A stretch of DNA of 64,000 nt from DAOUKH01 sp965261455 (GTDB lineage: Bacteria; Chloroflexota; Dehalococcoidia; SHYB01). This document shows positions 9,127-16,369 of the stretch, in pieces (position 1 is the first letter of the stretch; every line of letters starts with the position of its first letter). Both the position numbers and the translations under genes were made by a program. The stretch lies in the NCBI GenBank assembly GCA_965261455.1, contig OZ253453.1:2294001-2358000 (forward strand). The letters are read 5' to 3'. The notes below the pieces were generated by a model that made no database searches, was not told the origin of the DNA, and saw nothing but the letters and a program-made list of their open reading frames with translations.

Positions 9127-9820
9127 TCATCGCGTCGTGCTCCGCGCCAAGCTCGATGTGCTCCGTCTCCGGTATCGCGAGCTTGGCGGCAAACTTGCGC
9201 TGCCAGTCAGGGGGCATCGACCGGTCGCGGGTAAGAACGATCCATGAGGCGGGCTTGAGCCCTACGAACCCGGCGCGCGCGACCTTCTCCATCGCCGGCA
9301 TGGGGCGCTCGTGTTCGAACTCCTTTTCGAGGCAGGCCAGGAGCCATTCGGCGCGCTCCCGCCCCAGCCGCCGGCTCGACCGGTCGAGGTCCCACTCCGA
9401 CTTGAAGCGCTCCCTCGGCGCGGACGGTTCAAGCCGCGACCCGATGTCAATCTTGCCCATGCTCACTAGGAGGTCGCGCAGGCTGTCGCCCTCGTCGGGG
9501 ACGGCGCAGGCCATGAAGACCACCCGCTTGAAGCGCTCGGGAATGGCGGTGACCACGTAGGGGATGGTGAGGCCGGCGAAGGAGTGCCCCACGACGACGA
9601 TGTCGCGCAGACCGGCGTCCTCGATGTCGCGGATCGCCGAGGCGGCGTAGCCGGCCAGCGTGCAGTCCTCGGCGTCCTTCTTCGCTCCCCAGCCGGGCAT
9701 GTCCAAAGCGACGAGCCGGCCCAGATTGGGATGCCCCGAACGGGCCATCTCCTCAATCGTCGGCGTCCAGCACCATCCCGCCCGGCCCCCGCCGTGGATG
9801 AACACGAAGTCGGTCCCCAT
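9080..9820 (-). CDS. Alpha/beta hydrolase
   Basis: 246 residues with the alpha/beta hydrolase fold. The oxyanion segment FIHGGGRAGWCW is near the start and the nucleophile elbow is VVGHSFAG (Ser in GHSFAG); acid and His candidates lie in the C-terminal third (VLTRDRSM and LGAEHDAM). Proteins of this subgroup include esterases and plant-like hydroxynitrile lyase/salicylate esterase relatives, so it is likely a small-molecule esterase. The ATG follows an extended -10 box at 9829-9837. Its stop lies inside the 3' end of the convergent acyl-CoA dehydrogenase gene. Confidence 0.85.
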   Translation of the reverse strand: MGTDFVFIHGGGRAGWCWTPTIEEMARSGHPNLGRLVALDMPGWGAKKDAEDCTLAGYAASAIRDIEDAGLRDIVVVGHSFAGLTIPYVVTAIPERFKRVVFMACAVPDEGDSLRDLLVSMGKIDIGSRLEPSAPRERFKSEWDLDRSSRRLGRERAEWLLACLEKEFEHERPMPAMEKVARAGFVGLKPASWIVLTRDRSMPPDWQRKFAAKLAIPETEHIELGAEHDAMISSPKRVAEILLRWA

Positions 9821-9828
9821 CGTGGATT

Positions 9829-9837
9829 AGTCTACCA
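9829..9837 (-). promoter_or_regulatory. Extended -10 promoter of the alpha/beta hydrolase
   Basis: On the minus strand the sequence reads TGGTAGACT, a TGn plus a TATAAT-like hexamer, nine bases before the ATG, which implies a very short or absent leader. No convincing -35 is seen. The same nine bases occur in the direct repeats at 20024 and 22076. Confidence 0.45.
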
Positions 9838-9865
9838 GTCCAGTTGCGGAGCCTCGCGTCACCGG

Positions 9866-10717
9866 CTAGCCGGACGCGGAGAGAGCGCGTTGGAAGGCGA
9901 GGTCTTCGGGCGGCAGCGGGTCGTCGTCGGCCATGCCGCGCGATTCCTTGATCACGCCATCGAGACGCCCCGACGCGGTGAGCCGCCGCAGGGCGTCCAT
10001 CACCACCGCGTCGACGAGGCCGCGCCGCTCGAATTGGTCGAGGGCGTCGAAGACGGCGGCGAGGCTCGCGTCGCGGCCGAGGTAGTAGTCGCGGGCGCGC
10101 TCACGGTTGTTGTAAGCCTCGAAGTTCTCCCCGGCCACGAGCATCATGCCCATGCGCCGCGTCTCCTCGGGCTCGTCTTCGATGAGCGCGGGGTAGTAGT
10201 AGTACAGCATGACCTTCTCCATCCAGGGATGGACGGCGACGCCCCAAGCATCGAGCTTCGGCCCGCATTCGGCGAGCACTCGCCGGAGCCGTCCCTTAAA
10301 GTCGAGCCTCATCGCGACGTGGTCGGCGACCGCCGGGGTGATTTCGATCCCCTCTTCGTGGAAGGCCGGCGCCATGAGGTCGAGGAAGTGCCCGCAGGCG
10401 TGAGCCTCGTCGAGATCGGGGTAGCGCTCGCGCATCTCGGAAAGACGGACCGGGACGCCCCGCTCCTCGGCGAGACGGAAGATGCGCCCGAAGAAATACG
10501 GGTCCATGCCGGCACGGCCCAGATCGTGCAGCAGGCAAGTGACTTCCAGGTCGGCGAGCCGCTCGCGGGGCACGGCGAGCTCGTCGGCGAGGGCGAGGAC
10601 GATGCGGCTGGCGCGCTCGGCGTGTGCCTTGTCGTACCCGGGCGCGATGAGCGACGAGTCGCCGGGGCTGGGCGCGTCGTAGAGCGAGAGGAGGTTACGT
10701 CTGAGTGTCGCGTCCAT
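9866..10717 (-). CDS. HD-domain protein
   Basis: 283 residues. An HD phosphohydrolase-type domain is indicated by H32 (KAHAERAS), the HD pair H64-D65 in TCLLHDLGRAG, and a later VADHVAMRLD helix, giving the usual H...HD...D metal set. HD proteins typically hydrolyse phosphate esters of nucleotides, but some degrade other small molecules; the unusual C-terminal half with YYYYP and AYNNRERARDYY offers no substrate clue. I start it at the ATG of MDATLRR because the frame upstream of that runs through the dispersed repeat R2 and cannot be coding. Function of this particular protein is unknown. Confidence 0.72.
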   Translation of the reverse strand: MDATLRRNLLSLYDAPSPGDSSLIAPGYDKAHAERASRIVLALADELAVPRERLADLEVTCLLHDLGRAGMDPYFFGRIFRLAEERGVPVRLSEMRERYPDLDEAHACGHFLDLMAPAFHEEGIEITPAVADHVAMRLDFKGRLRRVLAECGPKLDAWGVAVHPWMEKVMLYYYYPALIEDEPEETRRMGMMLVAGENFEAYNNRERARDYYLGRDASLAAVFDALDQFERRGLVDAVVMDALRRLTASGRLDGVIKESRGMADDDPLPPEDLAFQRALSASG

Positions 10718-10740
10718 CGAAAACCCTGCTCTCCCCCATC

Positions 10741-10830
10741 GAGGCAGCACATTAAGCCTCTCCCCCTCTGGGGGAGACTGAGAGAGGGCGCGCGCCGCAG
10801 GCGCGCGGGCGCCCAACGGCGCCGCTCCCA
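10741..10830. repeat. Dispersed intergenic repeat, copy R2 (inverted)
   Basis: Module A of the dispersed repeat in the opposite orientation to R1 and R3. Read on the minus strand it gives the same GCGCGCGCCCTCTCTCAGTC segment followed by the CTCCCCCagAGGGGGAG hairpin. It lies in the 5' region of the HD-domain gene. Confidence 0.75.
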
Positions 10831-10859
10831 TGATAGTCCGCCGATGCGCGCGCGGCGAG

Positions 10860-10903
10860 AAAAAGTTGAAGGCCCCGCCGCGCGGGCCACGCGGCGGAGC
10901 CTT
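10860..10903 (-). terminator. Intrinsic terminator after the 145-aa gene
   Basis: On the minus strand a 14-bp stem, AAGGCTCCGCCGCG pairing with CGCGGCGGGGCCTT with one wobble, is closed by a seven-base loop. It is followed after three bases by CTTTTTC. It starts 34 bases after the stop at 10938. Stem length and T tract make this one of the clearest intrinsic terminators in the window. Confidence 0.85.
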
Positions 10904-10937
10904 CTTGCGATGGCTGCAATCGTTGGTTGGGCGGACG

Positions 10938-11375
10938 CTAGGCGTCCGGCAGAGGGGAGAGGTCGAGGTCCGGGGGCGGGTACTCAGGGAGCCGCCACTG
11001 TAGAAGCGGTTTATCGGCGGCCTTGTGGTAGTCGTTGGCGTTCTTCGTGGACTCGTTGAAGAGCGTCTCGAACTGGGCCCAGTCGCCGGCCTTGATGGCT
11101 TTCTTGACGCCGCCGAGGTCGTCCTTGACGAACGGATCCATCCACTGGGCGTACTTGGGGCGCGTGATCGCGCAGGTCTCAATCAGCTCTTCGATTTCCT
11201 TGACTTGGAACTCCGCGAGGGGCCAGTTCCCTTCCTTGGCGGCGTAGTAGGCCTTCCACCACCGCGCGCCGACCTCCGGCATGAGCCGCGCGGGGCTGGG
11301 GAGCATCGCCGCGATGTCGTCGATGGTGAAGTAATCGTGGCCGTTGTAGCCGGTGGGTTTGTCGTCTGTGGTCAT
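10938..11375 (-). CDS. Small hypothetical protein, mostly helical
   Basis: 145 residues, no family recognised. After a Gly/Tyr-containing start (GYNGHDYFTIDDIAAML) the sequence is a series of amphipathic helices rich in Trp, Lys and Glu (EVGARWWKAYYAAKEGNW, VKEIEELIETC) and ends in a Pro-rich tail. The alternating Trp/Lys helices recall small four-helix proteins of oxidative metabolism, but there is no CxxCH haem motif and no other cofactor site, so this is only an impression. It has a good GGAGG ribosome site, a dedicated terminator and a lone position, so it is very likely a real, separately transcribed gene. Confidence 0.7.
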   Translation of the reverse strand: MTTDDKPTGYNGHDYFTIDDIAAMLPSPARLMPEVGARWWKAYYAAKEGNWPLAEFQVKEIEELIETCAITRPKYAQWMDPFVKDDLGGVKKAIKAGDWAQFETLFNESTKNANDYHKAADKPLLQWRLPEYPPPDLDLSPLPDA

Positions 11376-11485
11376 GGAGCCTCCGAAGAGTGTTGCGTCC
11401 CTGCAATTATGGGCCGGCCCACGGGCCGTGGACGCCAGCCCAAGAATGATAGCAGCGGCCTTAGCCGAGGCGCAAGGCGGAGCCC

Positions 11486-12142
11486 CTACAAGTCAAGCGG
11501 CTGGTGCGCGGGAGGCCCAAGGGGCCTGAAGTCCGGGTCGGTGCGGAGGATGAGGCCGAGGCGTTCGTAGTCCTTGGCCTGCTGTTCGAAGGGGCGGTTG
11601 GCCATGGCGCGCCCGCTGGGGTGGTAGAGGGGCACGACCTTGGCCTCGCGCCAGGGGATGGCGGTGGCGACGGCGTCCTTGAGCTTGATCGCGTGCGGCT
11701 CGATGAGGTGGAGCGCGTCGAGGGCGCGAACGCCGAGGGTGACGACATACGGCGGCTGCACGATGTCGATCATCTCGCGCAGGTAGTTGGAGCAGTTGCG
11801 GAGCTCGGCGGTGGCGGGGCGGTCGTTGCGGCCCTCGGCGTCCTTGGGATTGCACTGGACGGCGTTGGCGATGAAGAGGTCCCCGCGGCGGAGCTCGGCG
11901 TGTTCGAGGAGACGCTCGAAGTTCTCGCCGCTGCGGTCGCCCTGGAAGGGGACGCGGGTGACGGCGGAGCCGAAGCGCCCCGGGGCCTCGCCGATGACGA
12001 AGACGCGCGCCTCGATCCGCCCGTTGAGGGGGCCGAGGACGGCGGTGTTGCGCTCCATCCGAGGGCAGAACTCGCAGTCGTAGGCGCGCTGCGCCACGTC
12101 GGCGAACCAGATGTACTGCTCTTCGGTGGATCCGCCGTTCAT
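11486..12142 (-). CDS. Uracil-DNA glycosylase, iron-sulfur type (family 4/5-like)
   Basis: 218 residues. The [4Fe-4S] ligand pattern is visible: C23 and C26 (CEFCPRM), then two more cysteines spaced about 16 residues apart in VQCNPKDAEG...RNCSN. Motif A is GEAPGRFGS followed by PFQGDRSG, and the DNA-intercalation motif is YHPSGRA. This removes uracil from DNA arising by cytosine deamination or dUTP misincorporation. GEAPG resembles family 4, while the FG...PF.GDRSG segment resembles family 5, so I do not choose. It begins nine bases after carA and is the last gene of the pyr operon, an intriguing place for an enzyme that polices uracil in DNA. Confidence 0.85.
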   Translation of the reverse strand: MNGGSTEEQYIWFADVAQRAYDCEFCPRMERNTAVLGPLNGRIEARVFVIGEAPGRFGSAVTRVPFQGDRSGENFERLLEHAELRRGDLFIANAVQCNPKDAEGRNDRPATAELRNCSNYLREMIDIVQPPYVVTLGVRALDALHLIEPHAIKLKDAVATAIPWREAKVVPLYHPSGRAMANRPFEQQAKDYERLGLILRTDPDFRPLGPPAHQPLDL

Positions 12143-12151
12143 AGCCGTGGG

Positions 12152-13234
12152 CTACCGGGCCTCGTCGACCATGGAGAGAAAGCGGTCGAACATCTCGACG
12201 TTGTCGAGAGGGCCGGGCGCCGCCTCCGAGTGGTACTGGATGGTGAGGAGGGGCATCGACGTATGGCGAAAGCCCTCGACGGTGCCGTCGTGGAGGTTCA
12301 CGTGGCTCACCTCGGCCTCGGGGGGAAGCGAGTCGGCGTCCACGGCGTACCCGTGGTTCTGCGCCGTGATGTAGACGCGCCCGGTCGCGTTGTCGCGCAC
12401 GGGATGGTTGCCGCCACGGTGCCCGAACTTCAGCTTGTAGGTGGTGCCGCCCAGGGCGTGGGCGACCACCTGATGCCCCAGGCAGATGCCCATGATGGGC
12501 CGCCGCCCCAGCAGGGTCTTCGTGCTGGCGATCATGTAGTCGAGGGGGGCCGGGTCGCCTGGGCCGGGCGACAGCAGGATGCCGTCGGGGTTGGCGGCGA
12601 GGATGTCCTCGGCGGAGGTCGAGGCGGGGACGGTGGCGACGTCGCAGCCGCGCGCCCTGAGCAGGCGCAGGATGTTGTGCTTGACCCCCATGTCCACGAC
12701 GGTGATGCGCCGCCTCGGGCCGGCGCCGCCGCTCCAGGGCTCTCCCTGCTCCGCCGTGACCGACCGTACGTAGTCCTGATCGCCATAGGCGGGGCTGTCC
12801 CGCAGCAGCTTCAAAGCCTCGTCGGGTGTGGCCTCGGAGGTCAGCACGCCCATCATCACGCCCCGGTTGCGCAGACGGCGGGTGATTGCCCGCGTATCGA
12901 CGCCAGCGAGGCCGGGCACCCCCTCGGCGGCGAGATAGTCGTGCACCGTCATCTCGTTCCGCTGGTGGCTGGGCCGGTCGCAGTGCTGCCGGACGACGAA
13001 GCCCCGGACCTGGATGCGCCGCGATTCGCCGTCTGCCTTGTTGACGCCGTAGTTGCCGATGAGGGGGTACGTCGGGGTGACGATCTGGCCGGCATACGAG
13101 GGGTCGGTCAGGATCTCCTGGTAGCCCGTCATGCTGGTGTTGAACACCACCTCGCCGACGGACGTCGCCCGCGCGCCGAACGCCTCGCCTCGAAAGATCG
13201 CGCCGTCTTCCAGCGCCAGGAACGCCTCAGCCAC
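12152..13234 (-). CDS. carA: Carbamoyl-phosphate synthase small (glutaminase) subunit
   Basis: 360 residues. The N-terminal CarA domain (GEVVFNTSMTGYQEILTDPS) is followed by a class I glutamine amidotransferase domain with ILLSPGPGDP, the nucleophile in GICLGHQ, and the His/Glu pair in QYHSEAAPGP; the common HPEA is here HSEA, which keeps the catalytic His and Glu. It supplies ammonia from glutamine to the large subunit for carbamoyl phosphate in pyrimidine and arginine synthesis. The GTG start overlaps the pyrC stop by eight bases. The partner carB is not adjacent and not in this window, so it must be encoded elsewhere. Confidence 0.96.
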   Translation of the reverse strand: MAEAFLALEDGAIFRGEAFGARATSVGEVVFNTSMTGYQEILTDPSYAGQIVTPTYPLIGNYGVNKADGESRRIQVRGFVVRQHCDRPSHQRNEMTVHDYLAAEGVPGLAGVDTRAITRRLRNRGVMMGVLTSEATPDEALKLLRDSPAYGDQDYVRSVTAEQGEPWSGGAGPRRRITVVDMGVKHNILRLLRARGCDVATVPASTSAEDILAANPDGILLSPGPGDPAPLDYMIASTKTLLGRRPIMGICLGHQVVAHALGGTTYKLKFGHRGGNHPVRDNATGRVYITAQNHGYAVDADSLPPEAEVSHVNLHDGTVEGFRHTSMPLLTIQYHSEAAPGPLDNVEMFDRFLSMVDEAR

Positions 13235-14594
13235 GCGTCACCGCCTCCTGCCGTTCGTCGTGCACGATTGCGCCGCCGTGCAGCGTCGCGACCACGCGTC
13301 CCTTCAGCCGCTGCCCCGCGAGCGGGGTGTTCTTGCCCAGCGACGCGAACTCCTGCGGGTCGACCGTCCAATCCCGTTCGAGGTCGGCGATGGTCACGTC
13401 GGCGGGCGCGCCCTTGGCCAGCCGGCCCAAGCGCGCGCCGGGGGCGCCGAGGACGCGGGCGGGGCCTTCGGTGAGCGCCGCGACGATCGTCGACAGCGGG
13501 ACGCGCCCGGAGTGCGCCAGGGTCATGAGGGCGCCGAACGCCGTCTCGAAGCCGCTGATGCCGTAGGCGGCGGCCTCGTACTCGCAGAGCTTGTCGACCG
13601 TCGCGTGCGGGGCGTGGTCGGTGGCGATGGCGTCGATCGAGCCGTCGGCGAGCCCTTCAATCATGGCCTCGACGTGGCGCCGGGGCCGCAGCGGCGGGTT
13701 GACCTTGGTGTTGGTGTCGTAGGCCGCGTCGGCGTCGGAGGTTCCCGCCAAAGGAGCACCGGCGAGAGTGCGGTCGCCGCCGACCCATTCGTCGGTGAGG
13801 GTGAGATGGTGGGGGGTCACCTCGGCGGTGACGGGGAGGCCGCGCTCCTTGGCGCGCCGGACGATGTCGAGGGCGCCGATGGTGCTCATGTGGGCCACGT
13901 GGAAGCGGCCGCCGGTCAGCTCGGCGAGCTGGACGCCGCGGGCGACCATCGCCTCCTCGGCGGCGGCGGGCTGCCCGCGCAGGCCGAGGCGCGTCGAGAC
14001 GCTCCCCTCGTGCATGGCGCAGCCGACGTAGGAGGGCTCCTCGCAGTGGTCCATGATGGGAGCGCCGAGGACCTTGGAGTAGGCCAGGGCGCTGCGCAGC
14101 AGCCCCAATGTGAGCACCGGGCTTCCGTCGTCGGAGAAGGCCACGGCACCGCCCTCGGCGAGCTCCGCCATTTCGACGAGATCCTCGCCCTTCCGCCCCT
14201 TCGAGACGGCGGCCACCGGCAGGACGCGCACCGGCGCGGCGGCGGCGCGCCCCAGCACGAAGTCGAGCGTGGCCCGCGAGTCGATGGCGGGGTCGGTGTT
14301 CGGCATGCAACAGATGGTGGTGAAGCCGCCCCTGGCCGCGGCCCGCGCGCCGGTGGCGATAGTCTCTTTCTCCTCGGACCCCGGCTCGCGGAGATGGGCG
14401 TGCAGATCGACGAAGCCAGGCATGACGACGAGGCCGCCCGCGTCGATCACGTCCGCGCCCTCCGGCGGGGTGGCGACGCCCCCAAGCGCGGCCTCGACGA
14501 TCACCCCGCCCGCGATGAGCAGGTCGCCGACGCCGTCGAGCCCGCTCGCCGGGTCGATGAGCCGCCCGCCGCGTATGAGGAGCGGGGCGTTCAC
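13227..14594 (-). CDS. pyrC: Dihydroorotase
   Basis: 455 residues, the multifunctional-type dihydroorotase. The metal motif DLHAHLREPG, the central segments ICCMPNTDP and IMDHCEEPS, and the C-terminal IDAIATDHAPHA are all present. It cyclises carbamoyl-aspartate to dihydroorotate, the third step of pyrimidine synthesis. The start GTG overlaps the pyrB stop by four bases, so the two are translationally coupled, and the product of PyrB is its substrate. Regulation is expected through the leader upstream of pyrR. Confidence 0.96.
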   Translation of the reverse strand: MNAPLLIRGGRLIDPASGLDGVGDLLIAGGVIVEAALGGVATPPEGADVIDAGGLVVMPGFVDLHAHLREPGSEEKETIATGARAAARGGFTTICCMPNTDPAIDSRATLDFVLGRAAAAPVRVLPVAAVSKGRKGEDLVEMAELAEGGAVAFSDDGSPVLTLGLLRSALAYSKVLGAPIMDHCEEPSYVGCAMHEGSVSTRLGLRGQPAAAEEAMVARGVQLAELTGGRFHVAHMSTIGALDIVRRAKERGLPVTAEVTPHHLTLTDEWVGGDRTLAGAPLAGTSDADAAYDTNTKVNPPLRPRRHVEAMIEGLADGSIDAIATDHAPHATVDKLCEYEAAAYGISGFETAFGALMTLAHSGRVPLSTIVAALTEGPARVLGAPGARLGRLAKGAPADVTIADLERDWTVDPQEFASLGKNTPLAGQRLKGRVVATLHGGAIVHDERQEAVTRG

Positions 14595-15598
14595 TGGCCG
14601 CGCTCCCCGGAGGCGAGCAGGTAGAGCAGCGCCATGCGGACGGCGACGCCGTTGGTGACCTGGGTCTCGATGAGGGAGCGCGTCCCGTGGGCCAGCCCGT
14701 GGCTGATCTCGACGCCTTCGTTCATCGGGCCGGGGTGCATCACCATCGCGCCGGGCTTGGCCCGCAGCATCCGCTCTTCGTTCACCTGATAGAAGCGGAC
14801 GTACTCACGCAGGCTGGGGAGGAGGCCCGCGGTCTGGCGCTCCTTTTGGACGCGGAGCGCCATCACCACGTCCGCGCCGTCGAGGGCGCGGTCGATGTCC
14901 GTTTCGACGGAGAGGAAGCCGGTGTCGTCGGGGTCGAAGGCGGCGGTGGCCTCGGTGGGTAGGAGGGTGGGTGGGCCGCAGAGCGCGACCGATGCGCCGA
15001 GCTTGTGGAGGCCCCACACGTTGGAGCGCGCGACGCGGCTGTGGAGCACGTCGCCGACGATAGCGACGCGGAGCCCATCGACGGCGCCAAGGCGCTCGCG
15101 GATGGTGAACAGATCGAGGAGGGCCTGGCTGGGGTGGGCGTGGGCGCCGTCGCCGCCGTTGATGACCTTGACGGTGGTGTTGCGGGCCACGAGGTGGGGC
15201 GCGCCGGAGAGGCCGCTGCGGATCACCAGCACATCGGCCCCCATCGCCTCCAGGGTGCGGGCGGTGTCGACGAGCGACTCGCCCTTGGCGCGGCTGCTCT
15301 CCGAGGCCGAGATGTTGATCACGTCGGCGCTCATGATTTTGCCGGCGTGCTCGAAGGAGGCCCGCGTCCGTGTGCTCGGCTCGGCGAAGAGCGTCACCAC
15401 GGTGCGCCCCCGCAGCGTCGGCACCTTGCGGATCTCGCGCCCCAGCACCTCGCGCATCGCCTCCGCCGTCTCCATGACGCCCTCGATCTCGGCGCGGGTG
15501 AAGTCGTCGAGGTCGAGCACGTGGCGGCGGGGGGCGGCCGTCGGTGGGGGCCGCTCGGCGGCGGCGTGGACCTCGGAGCGGCTTTCGGTCATGGTCAT
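14591..15598 (-). CDS. pyrB: Aspartate carbamoyltransferase catalytic subunit
   Basis: 335 residues. The carbamoyl-phosphate site FAEPSTRTRASFEHAG and the C-terminal VMHPGPMNEGVE loop are diagnostic. It condenses carbamoyl phosphate with aspartate. There is no pyrI regulatory chain next to it, which fits PyrR-regulated operons where control is transcriptional. The first 20-25 residues are an extra, low-complexity extension compared with short relatives. The start overlaps the pyrR stop by four bases. Confidence 0.96.
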   Translation of the reverse strand: MTMTESRSEVHAAAERPPPTAAPRRHVLDLDDFTRAEIEGVMETAEAMREVLGREIRKVPTLRGRTVVTLFAEPSTRTRASFEHAGKIMSADVINISASESSRAKGESLVDTARTLEAMGADVLVIRSGLSGAPHLVARNTTVKVINGGDGAHAHPSQALLDLFTIRERLGAVDGLRVAIVGDVLHSRVARSNVWGLHKLGASVALCGPPTLLPTEATAAFDPDDTGFLSVETDIDRALDGADVVMALRVQKERQTAGLLPSLREYVRFYQVNEERMLRAKPGAMVMHPGPMNEGVEISHGLAHGTRSLIETQVTNGVAVRMALLYLLASGERGQ

Positions 15599-16164
15599 AC
15601 CGGGCTCCCTTCTCTCTCGCCGTGGCGGCCCCGCTCGGGGGTGTCGGCGATGACGACACCGTCGTCGCCGTCCACCTCGCGGACACGGACGCGGACGCCC
15701 TCGCCCCGCGACGTGGGGATGTTCTTGCCCACGTAGTCGGCGCGGATGGGCAGCTCTCGGTGGCCGCGGTCCACCAGAACCGCGAGCTGGATCTGCTTGG
15801 GGCGTCCGAAGTCCATCAACGCGTCCATGGCGGCGCGGATGCTGCGCCCGGTGTAGAGCACGTCGTCGATGAGGACGATGGTGGTGTTGGTGAGGTCGGC
15901 GGGGAGGTCGGTCTTGTGTAGCGGAGACCGGCGGCTGGAGAGATCGTCGCGGTAGAGCCCGATGTCGAGGGCCCCGACGGGAACCTCCGCGCCCTCGAAG
16001 TCCGCGACATGAGCGGCGAGGCGGCGGGCCAACGGCAGCCCGCGGGTCAGCACGCCCACGAAGAGCAGCCCTTCGGCGCCGTGGTTCCGCTCGACGATCT
16101 CGTGCGCGATCCGCACTAGGGCGCGGCGGATGTCCTCCGCGTCGAGGACTTCCTTCTCACGCAC
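15595..16164 (-). CDS. pyrR: Bifunctional pyr operon regulator / uracil phosphoribosyltransferase
   Basis: 189 residues with the GTG start chosen here, close to the usual 180. The PRPP-binding loop VLIDDVLYTGRSI and the start segment VLDAEDIRRALVRIAHEI are typical of PyrR, which binds pyr mRNA with UMP to promote termination and also makes UMP from uracil. The frame is open 17 codons further upstream to an ATG, but that stretch is the terminator hairpin itself. The GTG has GAGG seven bases upstream, between the hairpin and the gene, so it is the better start. First gene of the pyr operon. Confidence 0.95.
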   Translation of the reverse strand: MREKEVLDAEDIRRALVRIAHEIVERNHGAEGLLFVGVLTRGLPLARRLAAHVADFEGAEVPVGALDIGLYRDDLSSRRSPLHKTDLPADLTNTTIVLIDDVLYTGRSIRAAMDALMDFGRPKQIQLAVLVDRGHRELPIRADYVGKNIPTSRGEGVRVRVREVDGDDGVVIADTPERGRHGEREGSPV

Positions 16165-16171
16165 GGCGCGC

Positions 16172-16206
16172 CTCAAAAAGAAAAGCCTCCGGTCCAGGCC
16201 GGAGGC
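16172..16206 (-). terminator. pyr attenuator: intrinsic terminator in the pyrR leader
   Basis: On the minus strand GCCTCCGG pairs with CCGGAGGC around a six-base loop, followed by TTTTCTTTTT. It ends about eight bases before the pyrR GTG. Its place between a PyrR-binding element and pyrR makes it the regulated terminator of the operon. Confidence 0.88.
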
Positions 16207-16267
16207 CTTTGTCAAACCGATATGGAGGAGCGCTGCTAAACGCTCGGGGCTTCAGATGCCGCATGCT

Positions 16268-16292
16268 TCCCTTGTCAGCCTCGCCGGACCGA
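16268..16292 (-). promoter_or_regulatory. PyrR-binding RNA element in the pyr leader
   Basis: The minus strand reads GGTCCGGCGAGGCTGACAAG and continues with GAA, matching the conserved core of PyrR-binding loops (GUCC, nGAGGCU, nAAGGA) seen in bacillus-type and actinobacterial pyr leaders. It lies about 65 bases upstream of the attenuator, as expected for the anti-antiterminator that PyrR stabilises when UMP is plentiful. Confidence 0.82.
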
Positions 16293-16327
16293 CTTAAAGG
16301 CGCGGAGCTTCTTTCTCTTACGGGGGC

Positions 16328-16336
16328 ATGGTAGCA
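16328..16336 (-). promoter_or_regulatory. Likely pyr operon promoter (extended -10)
   Basis: TGCTACCAT on the minus strand gives an extended -10, with a poor TTCCGC 17 bases upstream of TACCAT. It would start a leader of about 155 bases that contains the PyrR element and attenuator. Confidence 0.45.
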
Positions 16337-16369
16337 CGCGGGGGCCGGGCGCGGAACCCCTCTGAGACC

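Noticed and set aside
9866..11182. Long N-terminal extension of the HD protein up to 11182
   Set aside because: It would run through the terminator at 10860 and repeat R2, with Arg/Ser/Pro-rich non-family sequence; the ATG at 10717 is far better.
11504..13474. A 656-codon plus-strand frame across UDG and carA
   Set aside because: Antisense shadow of two certain genes; no domain and the composition of GC-biased third positions read backwards.
16164..16215. ATG at 16215 as pyrR start
   Set aside because: The extra 17 codons are the attenuator hairpin and T tract, and the GTG has its own ribosome site just after the hairpin.
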